Positions 1 to 9,097 are shown, counted from the first letter of the stretch. The stretch: 64,000 nt of DNA from CAVZLD01 sp964522605 (GCA_964522605.1 CAZFWV010000002.1:1-64000), one strand, 5' to 3'. Numbers and translations are program-made. Notes: generated from the sequence alone by a model not told the origin.

Positions 1-2
1 TT

Positions 3-458
3 GAGCGTACGCGGACCGATTTGGAGTTAGCCGCGCGTGATACGGTGGCCAAGCTTGGTGGTGTTCTGAGTCAAGCAGTCAACCGCGTTCTGGCCCAGGC
101 GGCATCGAAGACGCTGGAAGACACGGAATTCGTGAAAGATCTAATTCGCGAAATTGCCTGCACGTACGCCCGGGCGGATGCCACGGGCGAGGGGACGATT
201 GAGTTGAACGTCCCGGAGTCGATGCGGGCGAGACTGGCCGACTGGATTATTAGCACGTTCCGCGAGGAATCTTCTGGCAAGAAATTGTCGGTCGAGTTGC
301 ATGGGTCTCTCGCGTCCGCCGGGTTCGAGTACAAGCTCTCTGGCGGTACCGTCGAGGTGACTCCCGAATCCGTCATGCAGGCGCTATCCCAACTTGTCAC
401 TCCTCAGTTGCAGGAATTGATCGCCTCGAGCGTCAACCATCAGGCGGCGGAGGAATAA
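3..458 (+). CDS. atpE: V-type ATP synthase subunit E (5' end outside window)
   Basis: This is the peripheral stalk subunit of a V/A-type ATPase, which links the catalytic head to the membrane subunit I. The frame is open to the first bases of the window, so the gene starts upstream; an internal TTG at 21 is not a likely start. The visible 151 codons are the C-terminal part of the family, an alpha-helical lead (LSQAVNRVLAQAASKTLEDT) followed by the alpha/beta head domain. It is followed by DUF2764 and subunits A, B, D, I and K, which fixes the assignment better than the sequence alone, since subunit E diverges fast. Subunit G may lie upstream and cannot be judged. Confidence 0.85.
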   Translation, partial: ERTRTDLELAARDTVAKLGGVLSQAVNRVLAQAASKTLEDTEFVKDLIREIACTYARADATGEGTIELNVPESMRARLADWIISTFREESSGKKLSVELHGSLASAGFEYKLSGGTVEVTPESVMQALSQLVTPQLQELIASSVNHQAAEE

Positions 459-571
459 TCAGTAATTCGCCGCGGGGTGGACGGGCCGTACAGCGCGCCG
501 ACCGCGTATTCGCACTCTTCCCCCAAACTGCGCGGATCCCAACCGACAAGCGACTCCAACGGTTGTCCGAC

Positions 572-1294
572 ATGAAGCTGACTACCAGACAAGCAGCCCC
601 CCATTTCCTCCTCACGATGCTCCCGTCGCCCGGGAAACTCGGCAGTGCGCCGCCCATGGGCCTCTCCGACTTGATCGAGCACGTAACGGAGGACAGCCAA
701 TGGCGAAAACTGGTCGAGGCGATCATTCTGCTGGACGATCTGCAGCAGCGCGAAGCGCTACTGGCCGGTGAGATCGAAGAGGTGGAACCAGCGGTGCTTA
801 CGCTCCAGCAGGCGCGCGGTGAGGCTCCGCTGCCCGAGATTCTTGTCGCCGACGTTCCCCGCGACCAACCGGGAGCGATCGCGACGGATCTGCTCTGGGA
901 AACGTATTTCCGCTATGTGCATGCGTTGGGACGCGCCGAGCGCAGTCGCTTCCTCGTGCAATGGGTGGAATTCGAGATCGCGCTGCGGAATACGCTGGCC
1001 ACAGCGCGCGCAAGACGTTTGGGCCTGGCCGAGGGGGATTATTTGATTGCGGCCGACTTGGCCGCCGAGAACGGAGAGGCCTCTGTGGTCGTGGACGAGT
1101 GGGCCGCGGCGCCGACGCCGCTGGCCGGACTACAAGCCGTGATCCGCGGGCGTTGGGCTTGGGTCGACGAACATGATGGCTGGTTCTCGTTTTCCGTTGA
1201 CGAACTGCTGGCCTATGCGGTACGCGTGATGTTGTTGGAGCAGTGGCGTCGGTCGGCCACTGAGGAAGAGGAAGTGACCAAGGACAGACCATAG
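572..1294 (+). CDS. DUF2764 family protein of the V-ATPase operon
   Basis: A 240-residue protein of the DUF2764 type. Known members are found only between subunits E and A of bacterial V-ATPase operons (spirochaetes, Bacteroidota, Planctomycetota), and their role is not established. The N terminus has the expected FLLTMLPSPGKLG start of the family fold and the rest is helical and acidic. ATG 572 is preferred; TTG 563 three codons upstream is an alternative. The stop codon TAG at 1292-1294 coincides with the first bases of a palindromic repeat element, so the distance to the next gene is unusually long for this operon. A role as an accessory or stand-in stalk subunit is inference from synteny only. 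Confidence 0.8.
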   Translation: MKLTTRQAAPHFLLTMLPSPGKLGSAPPMGLSDLIEHVTEDSQWRKLVEAIILLDDLQQREALLAGEIEEVEPAVLTLQQARGEAPLPEILVADVPRDQPGAIATDLLWETYFRYVHALGRAERSRFLVQWVEFEIALRNTLATARARRLGLAEGDYLIAADLAAENGEASVVVDEWAAAPTPLAGLQAVIRGRWAWVDEHDGWFSFSVDELLAYAVRVMLLEQWRRSATEEEEVTKDRP

Positions 1295-1517
1295 TGCTTT
1301 GTGACAACCAAGAATTCGGATGGCAGGCGGCGGAGCGAAGCGACGCCCCGGTCCGCATTTGCTGGGGCTTTGTTCCGTTCAGCCACAAGGCACCCAACCG
1401 AAATCGGCTCTGCCTCAAAAGCCACGGTCAACGTAGGCCGACTTGTGTCAAGTCGGCGAACATGCCGGAATCGCCGACCTGAGACAAGTCGGCCTACAGT
1501 GTTGGGACAGAGCACTA
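1292..1517. repeat. Nested palindromic element with TAGTGCT ends
   Basis: A 226-bp non-coding block separates DUF2764 from atpA. It begins TAGTGCTTTGTGACA and ends TGGGACAGAGCACTA, an imperfect terminal inverted repeat. Inside, two 26-base arms at 1433-1458 and 1472-1497 are inverted copies with 24 of 26 positions matching. Each arm is itself a hairpin built on GCCGACTTG/CAAGTCGGC. The same TAGTGCTTTGT end and the same pair-of-palindromes design recur at 58212-58374. The block resembles a miniature non-autonomous element with a TA target site; no transposase gene is present. Confidence 0.65.
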
Positions 1518-1552
1518 GCCCCGCCCGAACCTCGGCCAAGAGGAGCGATCGT

Positions 1553-3286
1553 GTGAATGCGAGAATTGTCGCGGTTTTCGGAAACCTGGTGATTGCCGAG
1601 ACGAACGGACGCGTCGTGCAAAACTCGTTGGCCTACTGCCATCGCTCCGACGGCGTGCGGCTGATGAGCGAGGTGATTCGTGTCCGTGGTCGACTGGCCG
1701 ACTTGCAGGTCTTCGAGGAAACACGCGGGCTACGCGTGGGTGATGCGGTAGAACTGCGAGACGAGATGTTGTCCGTTGTTCTGGGACCGGGCCTGCTGGG
1801 CAGGATTTACGACGGGCTGCAGAACCCCTTGCCGGAATTGGCCGAGCAAGTGGGGTATTTTCTCCAGCCCGGCGCATACATTCATGGCCTTTCTGAGGAA
1901 CAGCTGTGGGATTTCACTCCGGCGGTCCAACCCGGCACTGTTGTTCGCGCCGGAGACCGGCTGGGAACGGTCCCCGAAGGCGAGTTCACCCACCAGATCT
2001 TGGTTCCCTTGGCCTGGCTTGGTGAGTATACGGTCGACGAGGTCTCTCCTGCCGGATCGTACACGGTCGCGCAGCAAATCGCGGTGCTAGTTGGGCCGGA
2101 TGGACAGCATCACTCGGTGACGATGCAGCAGAATTGGCCGGTCAAGCGGGCCTTGCACGTCGCGCGTCGCCGCCTGTTGCCCACGGAACCCCTGGTCACC
2201 CGGGTGCGCATCATCGATTCGATGTTCCCCATCGTCCGCGGAGGTACGTATTGCATTCCCGGGCCCTTCGGCGCCGGCAAAACGGTTCTGCAACAGATCA
2301 CGGCCCGTCATGCCGAGATCGACGTTGTCGTCATCGCAGCCTGTGGCGAGCGGGCGGGGGAGATCGTTGAGACGCTCCGTGATTTTCCCGAACTGACCGA
2401 TCCTCGAACCGGCCGCAGCCTGATGGAGCGGACCATCATCATCGCCAACACGTCGGCCATGCCCGTCGCTGCGCGAGAAGCGTCGGTCTACACCGCAACC
2501 ACCCTGGGGGAATACTATCGGCAGATGGGACTGAATGTGTTGCTGTTGGCAGACAGCACGTCGCGCTGGGCGCAAGCGATGCGGGAGCTTTCGGGCCGAC
2601 TGGAAGAGATTCCCGGCGAGGAGGCCTTTCCGGCGTACTTGGAAAGCCGCATTGCGGCGTTCTATGAGCGGGCGGGCGCAATTGAGCTGGCCGACGGGCG
2701 TATTGGTTCTCTGACGATTGGCGGTACGGTCAGCCCGGCCGGCGGGAATTTCGAGGAACCTGTCACGCAGGGGACCTTAAAGGTCGTCGGTGCGTTCCAC
2801 GGGCTCTCCCGCGCCCGCAGCGACGCCCGACGTTATCCGGCCATCGATCCGCTCGATTCCTGGAGCAAGTACGACGGGATCGTCGAGCCGGAAGCGGTGG
2901 CCCGGGTGCGTCAGCTTCTTCGTCAAGGGAGCGAGATCCAGCAGATGATGACGGTCGTTGGCGAAGAAGGCACCGGGATCGATGATTTCACCCGAGCGCT
3001 GAAAGCGGACTTCTTTGACAACTGCTACCTGCAACAAAACGCTTTCGACGAAGTCGACGCGGCGACCCCTGCCGAACGACAGAAGTTCGTGTTCGCCAAA
3101 GTTCTGGAAGTGATCGATACCGACTTTCATTTTGCGGACAAGTCGCAGGCGCGGCAGCAGATCTTTGAGGTGACCGACCTGTTCCGCAATTGGAACTATG
3201 CGGCCACCGATTCGGATGAGTACCGGGAATGGCTGGAGAAGATCGACGAATTTCTTGCCCGGGCCGGCCAACCCGCGGATGCTTGA
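1553..3286 (+). CDS. atpA: V-type ATP synthase subunit A (catalytic)
   Basis: The catalytic nucleotide-binding subunit of the V/A-type ATPase head. The GTG at 1553 is chosen because AGGAG lies at 1541-1545 and the product (577 residues) then has the usual family length and begins with the expected ARIVAVFGNLV strand; the open frame runs back to 1301 but through the palindromic element. The Walker A motif GPFGAGKT is at residues 237-244, and the bulge region typical of V-type A subunits lies between the N-terminal barrel and the nucleotide domain. The C-terminal helical domain is intact. Subunit B follows immediately, with its likely ATG 14 bases after this stop. Confidence 0.95.
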   Translation: MNARIVAVFGNLVIAETNGRVVQNSLAYCHRSDGVRLMSEVIRVRGRLADLQVFEETRGLRVGDAVELRDEMLSVVLGPGLLGRIYDGLQNPLPELAEQVGYFLQPGAYIHGLSEEQLWDFTPAVQPGTVVRAGDRLGTVPEGEFTHQILVPLAWLGEYTVDEVSPAGSYTVAQQIAVLVGPDGQHHSVTMQQNWPVKRALHVARRRLLPTEPLVTRVRIIDSMFPIVRGGTYCIPGPFGAGKTVLQQITARHAEIDVVVIAACGERAGEIVETLRDFPELTDPRTGRSLMERTIIIANTSAMPVAAREASVYTATTLGEYYRQMGLNVLLLADSTSRWAQAMRELSGRLEEIPGEEAFPAYLESRIAAFYERAGAIELADGRIGSLTIGGTVSPAGGNFEEPVTQGTLKVVGAFHGLSRARSDARRYPAIDPLDSWSKYDGIVEPEAVARVRQLLRQGSEIQQMMTVVGEEGTGIDDFTRALKADFFDNCYLQQNAFDEVDAATPAERQKFVFAKVLEVIDTDFHFADKSQARQQIFEVTDLFRNWNYAATDSDEYREWLEKIDEFLARAGQPADA

Positions 3287-3299
3287 AAGGCATGAATCC

Positions 3300-4640
3300 A
3301 TGCGGAAGTATTTCGATGAAATTCGGCGGATCGCCGGCAACGTCGTAACCGTGAATGCCTCCGGCGTGGGCTACGACGAATTGGCGGTGATTCAATCGAA
3401 ACACGGCGAATCGCTCGCCCAAGTAATTCGACTGGAAGGACAACAGGTCAGCCTGCAAGTGTTTGCCGGCTCGCAGGGTGTCTCGAACAATGACCGTGTG
3501 CGGTTCTTCCAGCGGCCCATGCAAGTTCCCTTCTCGGAAAACCTGCTCGGACGAGTCCTCGACGGATCGGGTCGCCCGCGCGACGGTCGAAGTGAAGTCG
3601 TCGGCCAGATGATCGAGATCGGTACGCCGGCAGCCAACCCGGTCCGACGCCGGATGCCCGATCAAATGGTTCCTACCGGCATCCCGATGATTGATGTTTT
3701 CAACTCCCTGGTCGAATCCCAGAAGCTCCCGATCTTCTCTGTGGCGGGTGAACCGTACAACGAACTGCTTGCGAGGGTCGGACTCCAAGCGGACGCGGAC
3801 GTGATTATTCTCGGCGGAATGGGGCTGCGACACGATGACTATCTGAAGTTTCGCCATGCGTTTGAGGACGGCGGCGTACTGGGCCGGGCCATCATGTTCA
3901 TTCACACGGCCGCCGACCCGGTCGTCGAATGCCTGATGGTCCCCGATCTTTGTCTGGCGGTCGGCGAACAGTTCGCGCTACAGGGCAAACGCGTACTCGT
4001 GCTGCTGACCGATATGACCGCGTTCGCCGACGCCCTGAAGGAGATCGCCATCATCATGGAACAGATCCCTTCCAATCGCGGCTACCCGGGGGACCTCTAC
4101 ACTCAGATGGCTCGCCGTTACGAAAAAGCGATCGACTTCGACACCGCCGGATCCATGACCGTGCTGGCCTGTGTGACGATGCCGGGTGACGATGTCACGC
4201 ACCCCGTTCCCGACAACACCGGATACATCACCGAGGGGCAGTTCTATCTCCGCGGTGGCCGGATTGAGCCGTTCGGTTCGCTGTCTCGCTTGAAACAACA
4301 AGTCAACGGGAAGACGCGCGACGATCATCGGGCGATTATGGACGCCTGCATTCAGTTATACGCACTCTGCCGGGAAAGCCGGGAAAAACGCGATATGGGC
4401 TTCGAGATTTCCCCTTGGGACCGGAAGCTGCTCGAGTATGGTGTGCTGTTCGAACAGCAGATCATGGATCTGTCCGTCAACATTCCGCTGTTCGACGCCC
4501 TGGACCGTTGCTGGCAGATTCTGGCGCAATGTTTCGAGCCGAACGAGACGGGAATTCGACGTTCGATCATCGAAAAACATTGGCCCAAGGTCATGGAAGA
4601 ATCCAAGTCGGATCCCGCGCTCACGCAGGCCGAGAGTTGA
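3300..4640 (+). CDS. atpB: V-type ATP synthase subunit B
   Basis: The non-catalytic nucleotide-site subunit that alternates with A in the head. The 446-residue form starting at ATG 3300 (MRKYFDEI) fits family length and has GAAAGG about ten bases upstream; ATG 3279 is possible but overlaps atpA. There is no Walker A lysine, as expected for B. The conserved core GIPMIDVFNSLVESQKLPIFS and the downstream DMTAFADALKEIA segment are clear. It sits between A and D in the standard order. Confidence 0.95.
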   Translation: MRKYFDEIRRIAGNVVTVNASGVGYDELAVIQSKHGESLAQVIRLEGQQVSLQVFAGSQGVSNNDRVRFFQRPMQVPFSENLLGRVLDGSGRPRDGRSEVVGQMIEIGTPAANPVRRRMPDQMVPTGIPMIDVFNSLVESQKLPIFSVAGEPYNELLARVGLQADADVIILGGMGLRHDDYLKFRHAFEDGGVLGRAIMFIHTAADPVVECLMVPDLCLAVGEQFALQGKRVLVLLTDMTAFADALKEIAIIMEQIPSNRGYPGDLYTQMARRYEKAIDFDTAGSMTVLACVTMPGDDVTHPVPDNTGYITEGQFYLRGGRIEPFGSLSRLKQQVNGKTRDDHRAIMDACIQLYALCRESREKRDMGFEISPWDRKLLEYGVLFEQQIMDLSVNIPLFDALDRCWQILAQCFEPNETGIRRSIIEKHWPKVMEESKSDPALTQAES

Positions 4641-4694
4641 GTTCCCTGATATTCCGCAAGTTCCGATTCATTTGCACGGTGACGGCAGCGACCA

Positions 4695-5390
4695 GTGGTT
4701 CAGAAGATCAAACTCACGCGCCCCGAATTAAAACGCCAGCGCGAATCGTTGGCGCGGTACGAGCGCTACCTGCCGATGTTGAAACTCAAGCAGCAACGGC
4801 TGCAGGTGATGCTGCGCCAGGTGGCCGAGGAACGTCACCTGGCCGAACAAGCGCGAAAAGAAATCGAGGCCGTTCTGCGGGAATACCGATCCGTCATGAG
4901 CGATCGTGCCGGTGTGCCGCTGGAGGAGTGGTCGCGGCCGAGTGAAGTGCAAGTCGATGAAAAGAACATTGCCGGCGTCGCGATTCCCGTTCTTCGCCAA
5001 GTTATGTTTTCGCCGGTGCGCTATTCCCTATTCGGCACGCCTCCCTGGGTCGATCGGGCGCTTGCCGATCTACGCGAACGAAATCGACGGCAGGCGGTCA
5101 TCGACGTCCTCCAGCGTCAAGAACAACTGCTGCGGAGCGAACTCACGCGGATCATCCAGCGCGTCAACCTGTTCGAGAAAATCATGATTCCAGAAGCGCG
5201 CGAGGCGATCCGTCGGATTCGCATTAAATTGGGTGACGAAATGACCGACGCTGTGGGACGCTCGAAGATCGCTAAGAAGAAGCTGGCGGAGACGATGGAC
5301 ACCGAGCCTGGCTATGCCGCCTCCGAACGAGAATTGCCCGGCAATCCAGCTCCCTACGATGAAGAACCGCGTCGAGAGGAATGGCCATGA
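4695..5390 (+). CDS. atpD: V-type ATP synthase subunit D (central shaft)
   Basis: The central rotor shaft subunit that turns inside the A3B3 head. The 231-residue product starts with GTG 4695 and shows the family start KIKLTRPELKRQRE, then two long helices forming the antiparallel coiled coil, with a variable middle. The C-terminal helix carries the AREAIRRIRIKLGDEMTDAVGRSK-type segment. Its last 10 bases overlap the start of ntpI, so the two are probably translationally coupled. Confidence 0.9.
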   Translation: MVQKIKLTRPELKRQRESLARYERYLPMLKLKQQRLQVMLRQVAEERHLAEQARKEIEAVLREYRSVMSDRAGVPLEEWSRPSEVQVDEKNIAGVAIPVLRQVMFSPVRYSLFGTPPWVDRALADLRERNRRQAVIDVLQRQEQLLRSELTRIIQRVNLFEKIMIPEAREAIRRIRIKLGDEMTDAVGRSKIAKKKLAETMDTEPGYAASERELPGNPAPYDEEPRREEWP

Positions 5391-7147
5391 TCGTTCCCAT
5401 GCGGAAAGTCTACGTCGTTGCACGGCAGAGCGACCGCGAGCAACTACTGAGCACCGTGCGAGAATTGGGCATCGTTCACTTGGTTCCGGTCGATCCTGCG
5501 CGGGCCGTTCCCGAGGAGGCCACAAAGCGGCAGATTGAACTGCTCCAGCAGGCTTTGCAGGACTTGTCCGGCGTTGAGCCGCGGGGAACGGTCCCCAAGA
5601 TTTCTGCGATGAAGGCCGCGCACGAAGTGCTCGACATTCGAGGAAGATCGGCCGAGGGACGTAACCACCTGGCTGCGCTCCATCACCAATTGGAACAGAT
5701 CGCCGTCTGGGATGACCTGCGGTTGAAAGATGTTGAGGAGCTTCGGCAGGCCGGAATCGATGTTCGATTCTACGCGATCCCTGCCGATGCCTTCGACCAG
5801 GTGGAAGCCGATTGCGTTGCCGAAGTGGGACACCTGACAAGTCGCCAAATCATGATCGCCGTCGCCGATCGTGGCGGACAGACTACACTGCCGGCGGAAG
5901 CCACTCTGATGCGATTGCCGTCGCGTGATGCAGCAACAATCCGATCCGAAGCAAAATCGGTGGATCAGTCGCTCCACCAGGATCTAGAGCGACTGCATGC
6001 ATTGGCGGGCCTGACCTCGGCAATGGAAACTCAGTTGTGGCAACTGGAACAGCAGGCGGAGCAGACGGTCGCGGAGCTTGGCGCGGCAACCGACGACGCG
6101 CTGTTTGCGATCCAAGGTTGGCTGCCGGCGGAAAACGTCAAGGTGTTGGATCAGCGACTTGCGGCAAACGATATTCCGGTCCTGCTCGAAATCATGGAAC
6201 CTTCCGACGATGAACAGCCGCCCACCCTCATTCGGCCACCGACCTGGGCCCAGCCGATCGAGGGCCTCTTTTCGATCTTAGGAACGGTGCCCGGTTACCG
6301 CGAGTTCGATGTTTCCACACCTTTCCTGATCGCATTGCCTATCTTCACTGCGATGTTGATCAGCGACGCCGGCTATGGTGCGGTGTTGCTGCTGGGTCCC
6401 GCGCTCTCCTACGCCTGGGCCACCCGAACGTTCGGAACCCGCTTCACGCAACTGCTGATGCTCATCGGCGCCGTTTCCTTGATTTGGGGCATCTTGACGA
6501 ACGCGTTTTTCGGTTTTGCACTCCTTCCGGTAACGCTAATCCCGATCGAATTGACCGAGGCTTCACGCAACTTCATGATGCGGCTGAGTTTCCTCATGGG
6601 CGCGACCCATCTGAGTCTCGCAAAACTCTGGCAGGCCGTGCGCTATTATCCCGACTTGCGCTGGCTCAATCGGTTCGGCTGGGCGCTGTTCATTTGGGGG
6701 ATGTATGGCGTGGTCAACATGTTCGTGCTGCAAGGAGCCATGACTTGGCAGACGCCCTGGCCCTATTTGTTGCTTGCCGGTGCCACTCTCGCGATCTTGT
6801 TTGCCCAGCCAAGTGCAAATTATCTGAAAACGCTCGGCATGGGTCTGGCCGATTTTCCGCTGTCCATGCTCTCCGCCTTCTCCGACGTGATCAGTTACGT
6901 GCGTCTGATGGCGGTCGGTCTGGCCAGTAGTGTACTTGCAGTCAGCTTCAACGAAATGGCGCTCGACATTGGCATTTGGCCACTGACCATCTTGGTCTTG
7001 CTCCTTGGCCATGGGTTGAATATCGGCCTGGCGATGATTGCCATGTTCGCGCACGGAGTTCGCCTGAACATGCTCGAATTCTGCAGCAACCTGGATATGG
7101 AGTGGGCTGGATACCCATATAAGCCTTTTGCGCACCGCGTCCGATAA
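5381..7147 (+). CDS. ntpI: V-type ATP synthase subunit I (membrane stator)
   Basis: The stator subunit that forms the ion half-channels against the K ring. It is 588 residues: an N-terminal cytosolic half (about 1-300, helical and coiled coil) and a C-terminal half with about seven hydrophobic segments from residue 310. The conserved block FPLSMLSAFSDVISYVRLMAVGLA, split by the essential arginine (SYVRLMA), is present, as is the final HGVRLNMLEF helix. ATG 5381 overlaps atpD; ATG 5387 is an alternative start. Confidence 0.92.
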   Translation: MAMIVPMRKVYVVARQSDREQLLSTVRELGIVHLVPVDPARAVPEEATKRQIELLQQALQDLSGVEPRGTVPKISAMKAAHEVLDIRGRSAEGRNHLAALHHQLEQIAVWDDLRLKDVEELRQAGIDVRFYAIPADAFDQVEADCVAEVGHLTSRQIMIAVADRGGQTTLPAEATLMRLPSRDAATIRSEAKSVDQSLHQDLERLHALAGLTSAMETQLWQLEQQAEQTVAELGAATDDALFAIQGWLPAENVKVLDQRLAANDIPVLLEIMEPSDDEQPPTLIRPPTWAQPIEGLFSILGTVPGYREFDVSTPFLIALPIFTAMLISDAGYGAVLLLGPALSYAWATRTFGTRFTQLLMLIGAVSLIWGILTNAFFGFALLPVTLIPIELTEASRNFMMRLSFLMGATHLSLAKLWQAVRYYPDLRWLNRFGWALFIWGMYGVVNMFVLQGAMTWQTPWPYLLLAGATLAILFAQPSANYLKTLGMGLADFPLSMLSAFSDVISYVRLMAVGLASSVLAVSFNEMALDIGIWPLTILVLLLGHGLNIGLAMIAMFAHGVRLNMLEFCSNLDMEWAGYPYKPFAHRVR

Positions 7148-7212
7148 CTAAAACGCAACCAAGAAAAGACATTTTCCCGTTCAAATCCAATGCGGTCTTA
7201 GGAGTCCTACCC

Positions 7213-7752
7213 ATGACGTATGACGTTGTTGCTGCCCATGTTGTCACGGCACTGCCAGTTCTTCTGGCCGCCACCGATACATTCTGGCGTTTCCTGGGCG
7301 AGATGAGCACAGTGATGAGCCTTGGTTTGGCCGGCCTGGGCAGTGCGATTGGAATTGGCATCGCCGGGCAGGCCGCCGCTGGAGCCTGGGCCAAAGAAGC
7401 GCGGGCCGGACGCAACCTGAGCTTCGCCTATATCATTCTGGTCGGAATGCCGATTAGCCAAACGCTTTATGCCATGATCGTCATGGTGAACATGCGTGGT
7501 GTGTTCGCCAACACCGAGGTCACAATTGCCGATGCCGGACTGCTGACCGGAATCGGTCTTGCGACCGGCGTGGCCGAAATGCTCTCCGCCTGGATGCAAG
7601 CGCTTGTTGGCGCCGCCGGAATCCGTGCGCTGAGTGAGGGGGAAGGAAAAGGCTTGGCCTTCATCATCATCACGATGGGCATCGTCGAGACGGTTGGAAT
7701 TTTCGCGATGGTTTTCCTTCTCGGGATGATTCCCAGTGTGCCGGGGAGTTAA
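7213..7752 (+). CDS. ntpK: V-type ATP synthase subunit K (rotor ring proteolipid)
   Basis: The ion-carrying rotor subunit, a duplicated two-hairpin (four-helix) proteolipid of 179 residues. The second half carries the essential carboxylate E159 in ITMGIVETVG; the first half has Q83 instead. By alignment to Enterococcus hirae NtpK, the residues that coordinate Na+ there (T64, Q65, Y68, Q110, E139) correspond here to S82, Q83, Y86, Q129 and E159, so a Na+-coupled enzyme is likely. The start is supported by AGGAG nine bases before ATG 7213. It is the last gene of the operon. Confidence 0.93.
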   Translation: MTYDVVAAHVVTALPVLLAATDTFWRFLGEMSTVMSLGLAGLGSAIGIGIAGQAAAGAWAKEARAGRNLSFAYIILVGMPISQTLYAMIVMVNMRGVFANTEVTIADAGLLTGIGLATGVAEMLSAWMQALVGAAGIRALSEGEGKGLAFIIITMGIVETVGIFAMVFLLGMIPSVPGS

Positions 7753-8362
7753 GCCCTGGAGAGCCGGGTGCATGTCAGGGGCATGTCAGGGATTGTCATT
7801 CGAGGGGCGCAGCCAGCATGCCTTTGACACGGAGGAGCGAAGGAGCCGGCGAGTGACGAACAAGGAGTTCCGATTGTTGAGGGTAGCGACCAAGCCCGGG
7901 GCCGACCCGCCGAGATTCCCCGTTCCTCGCCGTTCTCCAATCGTCCATCTGAAATCTGTCTTTCCCTCGACAATCAGAGCTCCTTGTTCGTCAATCTCCG
8001 GCTCCCTCCCCCCAGGTCGTTCTCCCAGGAACTTCGCCCAATCCCCCAGATTCGCCGGTTGACATTTCTGCGCCCCATGAGCTCGATGCAACCCTTGACA
8101 CGCACCCTGGACAGCCTCTCGCGTGAATGCCGGTTCCTGGGAAACGGCAAAGACGACGATCCATCATCCCCATAGCCCCCCGCCCTCCGCGGCCAGGTCT
8201 GTGTCTTTCGGACCTTTTCTGGGGCCTATGGAAAGCAACTGTGTGCGCACGGAATCCCCGAAATTGCGTGCCCGACCAGGGAGTCAGGGATAGAATACAG
8301 AAGGGTTGAGTAAACTGCAGTCCTGGGATACTTCGAAACGTCTAGCATAGCGAGATCCCGTC
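7753..8362. other. Non-coding stretch after the ATPase operon
   Basis: No convincing gene was found in these 610 bases. It contains a large inverted repeat (7842-8005, listed separately). From about 8180 onward it resembles the sequence upstream of the second cytidylate-kinase-like copy (about 11370-11565), with many mismatches. A short tandem GCATGTCAGGG occurs just after the ntpK stop codon. Confidence 0.6.
7842..8005. repeat. Large imperfect inverted repeat, 41-base arms
   Basis: The arms at 7842-7882 and 7965-8005 are inverted copies with 36 of 41 positions matching and an 82-base spacer. The best conserved core is GAACAAGGAG on the left and CTCCTTGTTC on the right. The arms could form a long stem in RNA or DNA. 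No flanking duplication or coding content was recognised. Confidence 0.7.
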
Positions 8363-9046
8363 ATGACTCGAATCTCATTTTCCGACATGACCGCCTCGCG
8401 AACCGCAGAACGACGCATGCGGGAATGGGCGTTGGACCTGGAAGTCCAGCAGCGCAAGGACCAGCAACCGTCGACGGACGAGCTGAAGCAGCGGATTCAT
8501 CCATGCATCACCATTTCTCGCGAGACGGGTGCTGGCGGTGGAACCGTCGCGCGCCTGTTGGGAGAACGACTGAAGCTGGATGTCCTGCATCGCGAGATCC
8601 TGGACGACATGGCTCAGCGTTTCAATCTGCCTCGCGCGATGCTGGAGCATGTCGATGAAACCACTTCGAATTGGCTCTTGGAACTGTTCGGGAAATGGAT
8701 CGACCGACGCGTGGTAACGCAATCGGAGTACATCGTGCATCTCGGGCGGCTGTTGCTGATGGCGGCCCAGCATGCCAGTACGGTGGTTGTGGGTCGAGGC
8801 GCGCAGTTTCTGTTGCCCAGCGACAAGTGTCTGAAGGTCTACCTGGTTGCTCCGATGGATTTGCGTGTGGAAACAATTTGCCGAATTCGCGGAGTTTCCA
8901 CTTCGGATGCCAAGCAACACATTCGTGAAACGGATCAGGGACGACAGGATTTCATCAGTAGGTATTTCAATCGAAAGATCGGTGATCCGCACCTGTATGA
9001 TCTGGTGATCAACCGAGCAAACCTGGACACGAATGCCGTGGCGGAC
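8346..9046 (+). repeat. Copy 1 of a 701-bp identical tract
   Basis: By eye this tract is identical to 11549-12249 (offset 3203). Just outside it the two copies diverge: about six differences in the 43 bases upstream and four in the 51 bases downstream that finish the gene. This pattern suggests recent gene conversion inside an older duplication. Confidence 0.85.
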
Positions 9047-9097
9047 ATAATCTCGGATCTTTGGTTCAAGCATTTCGCGCAACCTTGCGACCGCTGA
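8363..9097 (+). CDS. Cytidylate kinase-like family protein, copy 1
   Basis: A 244-residue protein of the cytidylate-kinase-like family (Cytidylate_kin2), P-loop kinases of unproven substrate that are distinct from canonical Cmk. A 47-residue N-terminal extension precedes a P-loop-like ITISRETGAGGGTVARLLG (residues 49-67); this family often lacks the lysine of the classical P-loop. The core continues with the VVGRGAQFLLP strand and an arginine-rich lid (RQDFISRYFNRKIGDP). It differs from copy 2 by only two residues near the C terminus (I/V and K/Q). It is monocistronic, with a long non-coding leader. Expression and substrate are unknown. Confidence 0.85.
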   Translation: MTRISFSDMTASRTAERRMREWALDLEVQQRKDQQPSTDELKQRIHPCITISRETGAGGGTVARLLGERLKLDVLHREILDDMAQRFNLPRAMLEHVDETTSNWLLELFGKWIDRRVVTQSEYIVHLGRLLLMAAQHASTVVVGRGAQFLLPSDKCLKVYLVAPMDLRVETICRIRGVSTSDAKQHIRETDQGRQDFISRYFNRKIGDPHLYDLVINRANLDTNAVADIISDLWFKHFAQPCDR

